Below, piece by piece: positions 55,484 through 64,000 of a stretch of 64,000 nucleotides of DNA (its first letter is position 1; each line of letters opens with the position of its first letter). The notes under the pieces were generated by a model, which had not been told where the DNA came from, did no database searches, and saw nothing but the letters and a program-made list of their open reading frames with translations. The translations under genes were made by a program, and so were the position numbers. Source of the stretch: Mesorhizobium sp. (GTDB lineage Bacteria > Pseudomonadota > Alphaproteobacteria > Rhizobiales > Rhizobiaceae); the NCBI RefSeq assembly GCF_004963255.1, contig NZ_SUGA01000002.1:80770-144769 (forward strand). Direction: 5' to 3'.

Positions 55484-56590
55484 ATGTTCAAGTTCACGGG
55501 GAAAGTGCTTTCCCTCTCGGCCGCGGCGCTCTTCGCGTCGACGGTGATTTCGTCCGCGGATTCGCTGGACGATCTCGTCAAGGCCGCGAAGGCGGAAGGC
55601 CAGCTCACTACCATCGCGCTTCCGCATGACTGGTGTGGCTACGGGGCAGTGATCGACGGTTTCAAGGCTAAGTATCCGGGAATCACCATCAACGAGCTCA
55701 ATCCGGACGCCGGCTCGGGCGACGAGGTCGAGGCGATCAAGGCCAACAAGGACAACAAGGGCCCGCAGGCGCCCGACGTCATCGACGTCGGCCTGTCCTT
55801 CGGTCCGACCGCCAAGGCCGACGGCCTGCTGATGCCCTACAAGGTGTCGACGTGGGACTCGATCCCGGACAGCGCCAAGGATGCCGACGGCGCTTGGTAC
55901 GGCGACTATTACGGCGTGCTCTCCTTCCAGGTGAACAAGGATCTGGTCAAGGAATCGCCGACCGACTGGGCTGATCTCCTCAAGCCGGAATTCGCCAACT
56001 CGGTCGCGCTCGCCGGTGACCCGCGCGCTTCGAACCAGGCTATCCAGGCGGTCTACGCTGCCGGCCTTTCCGGCGGCGCCGCCGCTGGCGAAGCCGCAGG
56101 CACCGCCGGCCTCGACTACTTCAAGAAGCTCAACGCAGCCGGCAATTTCGTGCCGGTCATCGGCAAGACCGCGACGCTCGCCCAAGGCCAGACACCGATC
56201 CTCGTAACCTGGGACTATAACGCGCTTTCGGGCCGCGACACGCTGAAGGGCAACCCGCCCGTCGACGTCATCGTGCCGAAGACGGGCGTCGTCGCCGGCG
56301 TTTACGTGCAGGCAATCAGCGCCTTCGCGCCGCATCCGAACGCCGCCAAGCTGTGGATGGAGTACCTCTATTCCGATGAAGGCCAGATCGGCTGGCTGAA
56401 GGGCTATTGCCACCCAATCCGCTTCAACGATCTCGCCAAGAACGGCAAGATCCCGGCGGACGTGCTGGCCAAGCTGCCGCCGGCGGAATCCTATGCTGCC
56501 GCCGTGTTCCCGACGCTCGATGAGCAGGGCAAGGCCAAGGAAACCATCACCAAGAACTGGGACGCCGTCGTCGGCGCCAATGTGAAGTAA
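55484..56590 (+). CDS. Periplasmic binding protein of polyamine/iron-type ABC importer
   Basis: 368 residues with signal peptide (KVLSLSAAALFASTVISSADS). Mature protein is a type II two-lobe binder: LTTIALPHDWCGYGAVIDGF, PDVIDVGLSFGPTAKADGLL, VTWDYNALSGRD, VAGVYVQAISAFAPHPNAAK. The family contains binders of putrescine, 2-aminoethylphosphonate and Fe(III). GGAGAG precedes ATG 55484. Confidence 0.9.
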   Translation: MFKFTGKVLSLSAAALFASTVISSADSLDDLVKAAKAEGQLTTIALPHDWCGYGAVIDGFKAKYPGITINELNPDAGSGDEVEAIKANKDNKGPQAPDVIDVGLSFGPTAKADGLLMPYKVSTWDSIPDSAKDADGAWYGDYYGVLSFQVNKDLVKESPTDWADLLKPEFANSVALAGDPRASNQAIQAVYAAGLSGGAAAGEAAGTAGLDYFKKLNAAGNFVPVIGKTATLAQGQTPILVTWDYNALSGRDTLKGNPPVDVIVPKTGVVAGVYVQAISAFAPHPNAAKLWMEYLYSDEGQIGWLKGYCHPIRFNDLAKNGKIPADVLAKLPPAESYAAAVFPTLDEQGKAKETITKNWDAVVGANVK

Positions 56591-56602
56591 CAGCGTGATA
56601 CC

Positions 56603-56628
56603 GGCCGGGCGGCTCTGGTCGCCCGGCC
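56603..56628 (+). promoter_or_regulatory. Intercistronic stem-loop
   Basis: GGCCGGGCG/CGCCCGGCC with an 8-base loop, without a T-run. Such structures between binding-protein and permease genes commonly protect the upstream message from 3' decay and lower downstream expression. Confidence 0.6.
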
Positions 56629-56652
56629 TCGTTCCAGCACGGTAACCGGCGC

Positions 56653-57567
56653 ATGACCGATCTCTCGCTATCCAACAAGGCAATTGCGGGAAACACCGCG
56701 CCGCCAGCCGAGGCGCGAAGCCTGCGGCTGCCGACGCAGTGGCTTGGCGTCACGCCTTTCTTCGTCTTCGCCGTGATGTTCCTGATCCTGCCCACGCTCT
56801 ACCTCATGCTGGGTGCTTTCCAGAACGAGGCAGGCGAATTCACCTTCGCGAACATCGTCGCGCTCTTTTCGGCCAACATCGTCGCCGCTTACTGGATCTC
56901 GATAAAGGTTAGCCTGGCGTCATCGCTGATCGGCGCCTTCGCGGGCCTTGCAATCGCCATCGCCATCGTGCGCGGCGGGCTGCCCAACTGGATACGTTCG
57001 GCGACGCTCACCTTCTCCGGCGTGGCATCCAATTTCGCGGGCGTGCCGCTCGCCTTCGCTTTTATCGCGACGCTTGGGCGGCTCGGTCTCGTGACAGTCC
57101 TGCTCAACACGCTGGTTGGCCTGAACCTCTATGCGCATGGCTTCAACCTGCTCTCATTCTGGGGATTGACGATCACATATGTCTATTTCCAGATCCCGTT
57201 GATGGTGGTCATCATCGTGCCGGCCATCGACGGCTTGAAACGCGAATGGGGCGAGGCCGCCGCGACGCTCGGCGCCACCCAGGCGCAATATTGGCGCATG
57301 GTGGTCATTCCAGTGCTTTGGCCGAGCTTCCTCGGCACTGTCATCCTGCTCTTCGCCAACGCCTTCGGAGCGATCGCGACCGCCTACGCTCTGACGGGTT
57401 CGTCGCTCAACATCGTTCCGATCTTGCTTTATGCGCAGATCCGCGGCGACGTGCTGCATAATGCCCATCTCGGCTATGCGATTGCTTTCGGCATGATCTT
57501 CATCACCGGGCTTGCCAACATCTTCTACATCTGGTTCCGGACGCGCTCGGAGAGGTGGCTGAAATGA
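56653..57567 (+). CDS. ABC importer permease 1 (PotB-like)
   Basis: 304 residues with six helices after a polar 30-residue N-terminus. EAAATLGATQAQYWRMVVIP is the EAA loop that contacts the ATPase. It overlaps the second permease by four bases. Confidence 0.93.
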   Translation: MTDLSLSNKAIAGNTAPPAEARSLRLPTQWLGVTPFFVFAVMFLILPTLYLMLGAFQNEAGEFTFANIVALFSANIVAAYWISIKVSLASSLIGAFAGLAIAIAIVRGGLPNWIRSATLTFSGVASNFAGVPLAFAFIATLGRLGLVTVLLNTLVGLNLYAHGFNLLSFWGLTITYVYFQIPLMVVIIVPAIDGLKREWGEAAATLGATQAQYWRMVVIPVLWPSFLGTVILLFANAFGAIATAYALTGSSLNIVPILLYAQIRGDVLHNAHLGYAIAFGMIFITGLANIFYIWFRTRSERWLK

Positions 57568-58355
57568 AATCCGGCAGGTTCTGGGCCTGGTTCGTCTTCC
57601 TCATGGGCGCGGCCTATTTCTTCATCCCTTTGATCGCGACGATCGAGTTCTCGCTGCGCATGCGGCGCGGCGTCTACTCCTTTGACGCCTACAAGGTCGT
57701 GCTGGGCGACAGCCAGTTCCAAGCGACCTTCATGTTCTCGGTGATCGTTGCCGTCTTCACCATCCTGCTCGGTGTGCTGATCGTGGTGCCCACGGCCTAT
57801 TGGATCCGCCTGCGCCTGCCGCAGCTCAGGCCGATCGTGGAATTCATCACGCTGCTGCCGCTGGTGATCCCGGCCATCGTCATCGTCTTCGGCTATATCC
57901 GGATGTACGGCTCGAATTCACCGCTGCCGTTCCTGGGGTCCAATCTGGGAGCGAACGCGTTGCTGGTCATCGGCTATGCGGCGCTTGCGCTGCCTTACAT
58001 GTACCGGGCCGTCGACACCGGCCTTCGCACCATCGACGTGCGCACGCTGACTGAGGCAGCGCAGATCCTGGGCGCCGGCTGGGGCACGATCATCGCCCGG
58101 GTCATTCTGCCCAATGTGCTGATCGCCGTACTGTCAGGCGCTTTCCTCACCTTTGCCATCGTCATCGGCGAGTTTACGATGGCCAGCCTGCTCAACCGTC
58201 CGGCTTTCGGCCCCTATCTGCAGAATCTGGTCGCCAACCGCGCCTATGAGCCGGCAGCGCTGTCGATTATCGCCTTCGTAATAACCTGGGGCTGCATGTC
58301 ACTGATTCAGATACTGTCGCGCTTCGCGCCGAAATCGGCGAACCGCCCCAATTGA
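57564..58355 (+). CDS. ABC importer permease 2 (PotC-like)
   Basis: 263 residues, six helices, EAA loop EAAQILGAGWGTIIARVILP. ATG 57564 overlaps the stop of permease 1. The frame could begin three codons earlier at 57555. Confidence 0.93.
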   Translation: MKSGRFWAWFVFLMGAAYFFIPLIATIEFSLRMRRGVYSFDAYKVVLGDSQFQATFMFSVIVAVFTILLGVLIVVPTAYWIRLRLPQLRPIVEFITLLPLVIPAIVIVFGYIRMYGSNSPLPFLGSNLGANALLVIGYAALALPYMYRAVDTGLRTIDVRTLTEAAQILGAGWGTIIARVILPNVLIAVLSGAFLTFAIVIGEFTMASLLNRPAFGPYLQNLVANRAYEPAALSIIAFVITWGCMSLIQILSRFAPKSANRPN

Positions 58356-58380
58356 GCGAAAAGCAGTGAAAGAAAAAGCC

Positions 58381-59445
58381 ATGGCCGAGCCGTTCCTGTC
58401 CATCCAGCATGTGCGAAAATCCTTCGGCGCCACCACTGTGGTCGAGGATTTCAACCTCGACGTCGCGCCCGGCGAGTTCGTCTCCTTCCTAGGCCCGTCA
58501 GGCTGCGGCAAGACGACGGTGTTGCGCATGGTCGCCGGCTTCGAGGAGCCCTCGGCCGGCAAGATCGTCGTCGGCGGCAAGGACATCACAAGGCTGAAGC
58601 CCAACCAGCGCAATGTCGGCATGGTGTTCCAGGCCTATGCTTTGTTCCCGAACCTGACGGTGGCGCAGAACATCGCCTTTGGCCTGAAGGTGGGCGGCAT
58701 GCCGAAGCCTGACGCGGACAGGCGCGTCGCCGAGATGCTCGATATGATCAAGCTGCCGCAAATGGCTGACCGCTATCCCTACCAGCTTTCCGGCGGCCAG
58801 CAGCAGCGCATCGCGCTCGCGCGCGCCATCGCGCCGAAACCGAAGCTGCTCTTGCTCGACGAGCCGCTTTCGGCGCTTGACGCCAAGGTGCGCATTTCGC
58901 TGCGCGAGGAAATCCGCTCGATCCAGAAGAAGCTTGGCATCACCACCATCTTCGTCACGCATGACCAGGAAGAGGCGCTGTCGATCTCCGACCGCATTGC
59001 GGTGATGTATGGCGGCAGGGCCGAGCAGGTCGGCACGCCGTTCGAGATCTACAACCGGCCGGCAACCAAGTTCGTCGCCAATTTCGTCGGCACGCTCAAC
59101 GTGCTGGAGGGCAAGGTCACCGACGCCGCCTCGGGCAAGGTGCAGGTCAACAGCCAGGAAGTCTCGCTCAAGGGCAAGCTCAACGGCTCCAAGTCCGGCG
59201 ATACGCTGTCGCTGGCGCTGCGGCCGGAAGCGATCTCGCTGGGGCGGCAACCCGGCCATGACGCCAGCCTGTCGGGCGAGATCGCCGAAGTGCATTTCCT
59301 CGGCTCGGTCATCCGCGTGCGCGTCGGCATCGGCGGCAACACGGTGTCGCTCGACACCTTCAACAATTCCACGACGCCGCCGCCGGTCGTCGGCGACAAG
59401 GCGGATATTTCCTTCTCGTCGGGCGATATGCTGGTCCTGCACTAG
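58381..59445 (+). CDS. ABC importer ATPase (PotA-like)
   Basis: 354 residues. Walker A GPSGCGKTT, signature LSGGQQQR, Walker B LLLLDEPLSALD, switch His in VTHDQEEAL. A C-terminal TOBE-type domain (about 235-354) is the regulatory part of this class. ATG 58381 gives the usual N-terminus; a GTG five codons upstream is possible. Completes the SBP-permease-permease-ATPase operon. Confidence 0.95.
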   Translation: MAEPFLSIQHVRKSFGATTVVEDFNLDVAPGEFVSFLGPSGCGKTTVLRMVAGFEEPSAGKIVVGGKDITRLKPNQRNVGMVFQAYALFPNLTVAQNIAFGLKVGGMPKPDADRRVAEMLDMIKLPQMADRYPYQLSGGQQQRIALARAIAPKPKLLLLDEPLSALDAKVRISLREEIRSIQKKLGITTIFVTHDQEEALSISDRIAVMYGGRAEQVGTPFEIYNRPATKFVANFVGTLNVLEGKVTDAASGKVQVNSQEVSLKGKLNGSKSGDTLSLALRPEAISLGRQPGHDASLSGEIAEVHFLGSVIRVRVGIGGNTVSLDTFNNSTTPPPVVGDKADISFSSGDMLVLH

Positions 59446-59464
59446 GCTATGTCGATATTCAGGT

Positions 59465-59490
59465 GAGGCCGCCTACAAATGGGCGGTCTC
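59465..59490 (+). terminator. Hairpin after the ABC importer operon
   Basis: GAGGCCGCC/GGCGGTCTC (one G-T pair), loop TACAAATG. No T-run follows, so it is at best a weak terminator or RNA-stabilising hairpin. Confidence 0.4.
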
Positions 59491-59570
59491 CTGCGCTTCT
59501 GGCCTGACAAATCAACAGTATCCTAGCTCGAGGTACTGCCAAGCCTCGTGTTTCATCGTTACGATGAGCC

Positions 59571-61121
59571 ATGGCCCTCTTCGAGCTCACCCTCATCCTG
59601 CTTCTGATCGCCGTCGCGCTGACGGCGCTGTCGCGCCGTCTTGAGATACCCTATCCGTCGCTGCTGGCGCTTGCAGGCGTTGCGCTGGCCTTCGTGCCGG
59701 GCGCACCAACGATCGAGATCGATCCGGAACTGGCGCTGGCGCTGTTCATCGCGCCGGTGCTGCTCGACGCCGCCTATGACACCTCGCTGCGCGACCTGAA
59801 ACGCTACCGGCTGTCGCTGGTGCTTCTGGCGCTCGGCGCCGTCGTGTTCACCACCGTGGTGGTTGCCTTCGTCGGCTGGAAGATGGCCGGCCTTCCGATC
59901 GCGGCGGCGATCGCGCTAGGCGCCATCGTGGCTCCGCCCGACGCGGTCGCGGCGAGCGCCGTGCTCGGCCAATTCAAGGTACCGCACCGCATCACAGCCA
60001 TCCTGCAGGGCGAGAGCCTGCTCAACGATGCCACAGCACTGTTGATCTATAGGATATCTGTTTCGGCGGCCATCGGCTCGGTCATGCTCAAGGACGCAGT
60101 GCCCGTCATCCTGCTTGCGACGGTCGGCAGCGTCGTCGCCGGCTATGTGTTCGGCCGAGTGTCGCTGCTCGCGCTGACGCGCATCGAGGATGCGGCAAGC
60201 AGCACCGTGGTGCAGTTCGCCGGAACCTTCGCCGTCTGGATCATTGCCGACAAGCTCGGTCTCTCCGCCATCATCACCATCGTCGTCTATGCGATCACCA
60301 TCGCGCGGACCGCGCCACGCCGGATGTCGGCGAGGCGACGCGTCAGCACCTATTCGGTCTGGGAGTCGGCCGTCTTCGTGCTCAACGTGCTGGCCTTCGT
60401 GCTGATGGGCCTGCAGGCTCGATCGATCGTTGGCCGGCTCTCCGGCGACGGGCAAGGCGAGGCCTTTCTGTTCGCCGCGACGGTGCTGGCCGTCGTCATC
60501 GCGGCGCGTCTCGTATGGGTGATGAGCTACGTTGCGGTGATACGGCAGTTCAGGCGTTTCGACAGCGAAGGGCAGAAGCGGGATGCGCCGACATTTCGCG
60601 GCGCGGTGCTTGTCGGCTGGTGCGGCATGCGCGGGCTGGTGACGCTGGTGGTGGCGATCGCGTTGCCCGCCGACTTTCCCGGCCGCGACCCGATCGTGCT
60701 GGCGGCCTTTGCCGTCGTGCTCGGAACGCTTGTGCTGCAGGGCATGAGCCTGAAGCCCCTGCTGCGCCGGCTCAACTTCGAGCGGGATATGACGATCGAT
60801 CGCGAAGTGGCCGAGGCGCGCGTCGCCATCATGCAGGCCGCGCTCGACGTGCTGAACCGCAAGACATCGGCCGCTGCCGCCGTCGTGCGGGAACAATACG
60901 AGGCGCAACGCCGGATCGCCGAGAATCCCGACGACGCGCAAGCCGCGACGGAATACGATCGGTTGCGTCTTTACGCCATCAAACGGCAGCGCGACAGGCT
61001 GGAGGAACTGCGCAGCAACGGCACGATCGGCGACGAGGCCTATCACCGGCTGGAAGAAGAGATCGATTGGTCGGAACTGGCGGCGTCGCCCGCGGGAAGC
61101 TATCAGCCGCTCACCACCTGA
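59571..61121 (+). CDS. Na+/H+ antiporter (CPA1/NhaP type)
   Basis: 516 residues: about 12 membrane helices (1-395) with the ion-binding APPDAVAASAVLG motif in helix 5 and a GESLLNDATALLIYR motif in helix 6, then a 120-residue cytoplasmic helical tail. It exchanges Na+ (or K+) for protons at the inner membrane. ATG 59571 with no strong ribosome site. Monocistronic. Confidence 0.93.
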   Translation: MALFELTLILLLIAVALTALSRRLEIPYPSLLALAGVALAFVPGAPTIEIDPELALALFIAPVLLDAAYDTSLRDLKRYRLSLVLLALGAVVFTTVVVAFVGWKMAGLPIAAAIALGAIVAPPDAVAASAVLGQFKVPHRITAILQGESLLNDATALLIYRISVSAAIGSVMLKDAVPVILLATVGSVVAGYVFGRVSLLALTRIEDAASSTVVQFAGTFAVWIIADKLGLSAIITIVVYAITIARTAPRRMSARRRVSTYSVWESAVFVLNVLAFVLMGLQARSIVGRLSGDGQGEAFLFAATVLAVVIAARLVWVMSYVAVIRQFRRFDSEGQKRDAPTFRGAVLVGWCGMRGLVTLVVAIALPADFPGRDPIVLAAFAVVLGTLVLQGMSLKPLLRRLNFERDMTIDREVAEARVAIMQAALDVLNRKTSAAAAVVREQYEAQRRIAENPDDAQAATEYDRLRLYAIKRQRDRLEELRSNGTIGDEAYHRLEEEIDWSELAASPAGSYQPLTT

Positions 61122-61346
61122 CAGGGTTCAGCGAAAGCATGGGCAGTTGGGGTCGGCGACTTCACCGCGTCCGCCCAGGATCGCGCCAAAACAGGAGATA
61201 GAGCGGTTCGCTGTCCATGAAACAGTGGAACGGTTTGGCGAGGGTGGTTCGCGGCATCCGTTGGACTACTCCGCTCGTCCTCGCGGTCCATTGAAACGCT
61301 GACGGCGAGGGGCTACTGCGATCGCTGGAAGTGAGCCGGTTAATCA

Positions 61347-62264
61347 ATGAAGCTGATCAGCTACAACATCCAGTATGGCTACGGCAGCGACGGGCGCTAC
61401 GATCTTTCCCGTGCCGCCAGGCTGGTTGACGGCGCCGACATCATCGCGCTGCAGGAGGTCGAGCGGCATTGGCGGCGAACCAATGATGACGACCAGCCCG
61501 AGATCCTTTCCAGGCTGTTGCCCGACTATTACTGGGCCTATGGCCCCGCCTTCGACATGGACGCCAGCGAGAAGCGCGACGGTCGCGTCGTCAACCGCCG
61601 GCGGCAGTTCGGCACGATGGTGCTGTCGAAGCTGCCGATCGTCTGGTCGCGGCTGCACGCGCTGCCGATGCGCCGCACGCTGAGACCGCTCAACACCCGC
61701 AACGCGGCGCTGGAATGCATGGTCCGCACGCCGGCCGGACCGGTGCGGGTGCTTTCTCTGCATCTGGCGCATATCGCGGCCGAGGAGCGGCTGGAGCAGA
61801 TCGACTATCTGCTGGCCGAGCATCGTCGCGCGCCATCCGACGGCGGCCCGTGGAGCGGCGCCGACGACGAGCCGCAGCGCAACTGGTCGAACGGCCAGGC
61901 GGAGCCCGAAAACCCCCGGGCGGCGATCTGGCTTGGCGATTTCAACATGGAGCCGGGCAGCGCCGAATACCGGCGCATAGTCGGCAATACGCCCTACCAT
62001 CCCGGCGCTGCTTATATCGACGGGTTCGTCGATGCTGCTGCCGTCGTCAGGGAGCCCGGACCGGATTTCCACACGCATGAAAAGATCATCGACGGCAGGC
62101 TCGCAAAACGCCGGCTCGACCATTGCTTCGTCGGCGGCATGCTGGCCAGGCGCGTCCGTTCGGTGACAGCGGATGTCGGCGCGGAGGCATCCGACCATTT
62201 TCCGCTAAGGGTCGATATCGACTTGGAAACGCCGGGCATCGCCTCGGGTCCGACGGGCAGATGA
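61347..62264 (+). CDS. Endonuclease/exonuclease/phosphatase family protein
   Basis: 305 residues. LISYNIQYGYGSDGRYDL (Asn), IIALQEVERHW (metal Glu), LSLHLAHI (His), IWLGDFNMEPGS (Asp/Asn) and RLDHCFV plus ASDHFPLRVDID (Asp-His pair) are the full EEP metal-hydrolase set. No signal peptide is present, so it is cytoplasmic. It may act on nucleic acids, sphingolipid- or phosphoinositide-like phosphodiesters; this cannot be decided. The next gene starts eight bases on. Confidence 0.9.
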   Translation: MKLISYNIQYGYGSDGRYDLSRAARLVDGADIIALQEVERHWRRTNDDDQPEILSRLLPDYYWAYGPAFDMDASEKRDGRVVNRRRQFGTMVLSKLPIVWSRLHALPMRRTLRPLNTRNAALECMVRTPAGPVRVLSLHLAHIAAEERLEQIDYLLAEHRRAPSDGGPWSGADDEPQRNWSNGQAEPENPRAAIWLGDFNMEPGSAEYRRIVGNTPYHPGAAYIDGFVDAAAVVREPGPDFHTHEKIIDGRLAKRRLDHCFVGGMLARRVRSVTADVGAEASDHFPLRVDIDLETPGIASGPTGR

Positions 62265-62271
62265 GGCGGGT

Positions 62272-63117
62272 ATGACGCTGTTCGTCTTCCTGGCTGTGCT
62301 GTCGGCGGCTGCCATGCACGCGATCTGGAACGCGCTGGTCAAGGTGCATCTCGACCGCTTCCTATCGATCACGCTGATGACGCTCGGCATGGGCGCCGCG
62401 GCGCTCGTGGTGCTGCCCTTTGTCGAGATGCCGAAGGCCGAGGTCTGGCCATTCATCCTCGCCTCGGTTTTCTTCCACATGGGCTACCGGACATTCCTGA
62501 TCGGTGCTTACAAGGCCGGCGATTTCGCCCAGACCTATCCGCTGGCGCGCGGCACCGCGCCGCTGCTCTCGGCGCTGGGCGGCATCGTGCTGGTCGGGGA
62601 GGTGCCTGCGCCGCTTGCCATCGTCGGCATCGTGCTGTTGTCGATCGGCACGCTGGTCATGTCGTTTCGCGGCGGCGCGCATCTGGAAAGGCTCAATCTG
62701 CGCGCCGTCGGCTTCGCGCTTGGCACATCGATCTTCATCGCCAGCTACACGCTTTCCGACGGCAGCGGCGCGCGGCTGGCGGCGACCGCGACGAGCTACG
62801 CCGCTTGGCTGTTCGTCTGCGATGCGACGTGGGCGCTGGTGCTGTGCGTCGCCTTTCGCGGGCCACAGTCGCTGCCCGTGCTGGCTCGCGACTGGAAGGC
62901 TGGGCTGTTCACCGGCGTGCTCAGCGGCGCGGCCTACTGGATCGTCATGTGGGCGATGACCAAGGCTCCCATCGCCTCGGTCGCGTCGCTGCGCGAAACC
63001 TCGATCCTGTTCGCAATGCTGATCTCGGTGCTGGCGCTGGGCGAGAAGATGACGGCCTGGCGCGCCACGGCCGCGCTCGGCATCGTCGCCGGCGTCGTCG
63101 CGCTGAGAATGGGTTGA
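62272..63117 (+). CDS. EamA/DMT-family transporter
   Basis: 281 residues, ten membrane helices as two EamA repeats. AAMHAIWNALVK opens the first; SLRETSILFAMLISVLALGE is the typical helix-9 block. It exports or imports a small metabolite of unknown kind. It is cotranscribed with the EEP gene. Confidence 0.9.
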   Translation: MTLFVFLAVLSAAAMHAIWNALVKVHLDRFLSITLMTLGMGAAALVVLPFVEMPKAEVWPFILASVFFHMGYRTFLIGAYKAGDFAQTYPLARGTAPLLSALGGIVLVGEVPAPLAIVGIVLLSIGTLVMSFRGGAHLERLNLRAVGFALGTSIFIASYTLSDGSGARLAATATSYAAWLFVCDATWALVLCVAFRGPQSLPVLARDWKAGLFTGVLSGAAYWIVMWAMTKAPIASVASLRETSILFAMLISVLALGEKMTAWRATAALGIVAGVVALRMG

Positions 63118-63123
63118 TGCCAT

Positions 63124-64000
63124 TCAACCGAGCACGGTCATCACCTGGCCGCGCTTCTCGGGGCTGAAGCGGATGACGACGATGATGCAGACTGCAACCA
63201 CGCCGGCAAACAGCGCCAGCGCATAACCGTAGCTGCCTCCCGGCGCTTCGGCGATGCCGGCCTGGTAGGGGCCGCCATAGGAAGCGGCCAGATTACCGGC
63301 CTGATAGATGAAGCCGGGCAGCGTCGCCCGCACCGAGCCCGGCGACAATTCGTTGAGATGCACCGGGATGACGCCCCAGGCGCCTTGCACCGCCACCTGC
63401 ATGATGAAGGCGCCGATCGCCAGCATGAAAGGCGTGGTCGTATAGGCCCAGAGCGGGATCGCCGGCAGGGCGATCACGCAAGCGAGCGTGATGGCGTTGA
63501 TGCGGCCGATCTTCTCCGACAGCGCGCCGAAGGCCAAGCCGCCGACAATGGCGCCGATGTTGGCGACGATGGTGATCCAGCTCACCGTGTGCGGATCGAA
63601 GCCGTGCTGCTTCTTCAGGAAGGTCGGGTAGAGGTCCTGAGTGCCATGGCTGAAGAAGTTGAAGAACATCATCAGCACGACGGCATAGAGGGCGATGCCC
63701 CAGTGCTTCCGCAGCGTTTCGAGAAGACCGGGCCGCGCCTGCGAACGGCCTTCGACGAAAGCAGGCGATTCCGGCACATGCGAACGGATGAACAGGACGA
63801 TCAGCGCCGGCACGAAGCTCAAGAGGAACATGGCGCGCCAGCCGATGGTGAAGTCGCCGATCTTCTGCCCGTAGAGCAATCCGTAGGCGACGGCGGCAAG
63901 CAAATAGCCGGCCGGATAGCCGCATTGCAGTATGCCCGAGACCATGCCGCGCGCGCCGGGTGGGATAGACTCCATCGCAAGCGAGCTGCCCAGGCCCCAT
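63124..64000 (-). CDS. MFS transporter (SHS/carboxylate type), 5'-truncated by window edge
   Basis: The C-terminal part of about 292 codons is visible; codons upstream of the internal ATG at 63975 still read WGLGSSLA, so the start is outside. AMESIPPGARGMVSGILQCG, then GYPAGYLLA and later NELSPGSVRATLPGFIYQAG match the sialic acid/lactate (NanT/JEN1) proton symporters of the SHS branch. It converges with the EamA gene with only six bases between. Confidence 0.88.
   Translation of the reverse strand, partial: WGLGSSLAMESIPPGARGMVSGILQCGYPAGYLLAAVAYGLLYGQKIGDFTIGWRAMFLLSFVPALIVLFIRSHVPESPAFVEGRSQARPGLLETLRKHWGIALYAVVLMMFFNFFSHGTQDLYPTFLKKQHGFDPHTVSWITIVANIGAIVGGLAFGALSEKIGRINAITLACVIALPAIPLWAYTTTPFMLAIGAFIMQVAVQGAWGVIPVHLNELSPGSVRATLPGFIYQAGNLAASYGGPYQAGIAEAPGGSYGYALALFAGVVAVCIIVVIRFSPEKRGQVMTVLG

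Noticed and set aside
61204..61233. Imperfect hairpin CGGTTCGCTGT / ACAGTGGAACGG in the gap before the EEP gene
   Set aside because: Pairing needs an indel and mismatches; the 225-base gap otherwise shows nothing recognisable.

Overview
The window looks like a chromosomal segment of a Mesorhizobium-type alphaproteobacterium (Rhizobiales, Phyllobacteriaceae). The evidence is the high G+C content, the divK-pleD pair, DUF992 and DUF3572 proteins, a soxBDAG operon, GTG/ATG starts with AGGAG-type ribosome binding sites, and many copies of a rhizobial intergenic mosaic repeat. No rRNA, tRNA, CRISPR array, prophage or insertion sequence was seen. Both ends cut through MFS transporter genes.

Layout. 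1-7.9 kb: MFS transporter end, a stand-alone YqfO/PII-like protein, rpmG (L33), the cell-cycle/c-di-GMP pair divK-pleD, DUF3572 plus a HAD phosphatase, a Ser/Thr kinase fused to a universal-stress domain, and membrane proteins. 8.5-19.3 kb: a nucleoside uptake and salvage island (BMP-type binding protein, ATPase, two permeases, cdd, purine nucleoside phosphorylase, deoA, upp, add). It is interrupted by an anti-sigma-like gene, slyX and a retropepsin-like gene. 19.4-23.4 kb: ubiE, ubiB and a CoaBC enzyme with a FitA-like ribbon-helix-helix DNA-binding domain fused to its N-terminus. 23.4-27.2 kb: dgdA with a divergent LysR regulator and an MFS exporter. 27.3-30.5 kb: two DUF992 secreted proteins, a TPR lipoprotein, rpsU and a SET-domain protein. 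30.8-36 kb: sarcosine oxidase soxBDAG. 36-43.2 kb: small proteins, a TetR regulator and a gene set equivalent to a split ACAD10/11 enzyme (APH kinase, acyl-CoA dehydrogenase) with two SDRs, a MaoC hydratase and a quinone-oxidoreductase-like gene. 43.4-46.8 kb: a four-gene glycan cassette (GT87, GT2, ChbG/HpnK-like deacetylase, GtrA). 46.9-59.4 kb: RpiR regulator, N-formylglutamate amidohydrolase-like enzyme, APC permease, GlnT/PuuA-like ligase, a PIN toxin module with an unusual antitoxin, aldehyde dehydrogenase, Fe-alcohol dehydrogenase and a four-gene ABC importer. This may be a gamma-glutamyl amine or amino-alcohol pathway. 59.5-64 kb: Na+/H+ antiporter, EEP-family phosphoesterase, EamA transporter and the end of an MFS carrier.

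Most unusual items: (1) the RHH-CoaBC fusion, preceded by three copies of an 8-bp half-site that resembles a FitA operator, suggesting an enzyme that controls its own gene; (2) a dispersed bulged hairpin whose stems differ in sequence between classes but keep pairing, while the loop stays CCG-N5-CAC; (3) a PIN toxin whose partner joins an uncharacterised domain to an antitoxin-like tail; (4) the split ACAD10/11-like pathway. Function calls rest on reading motifs and recalled family sequences; no database search was run.
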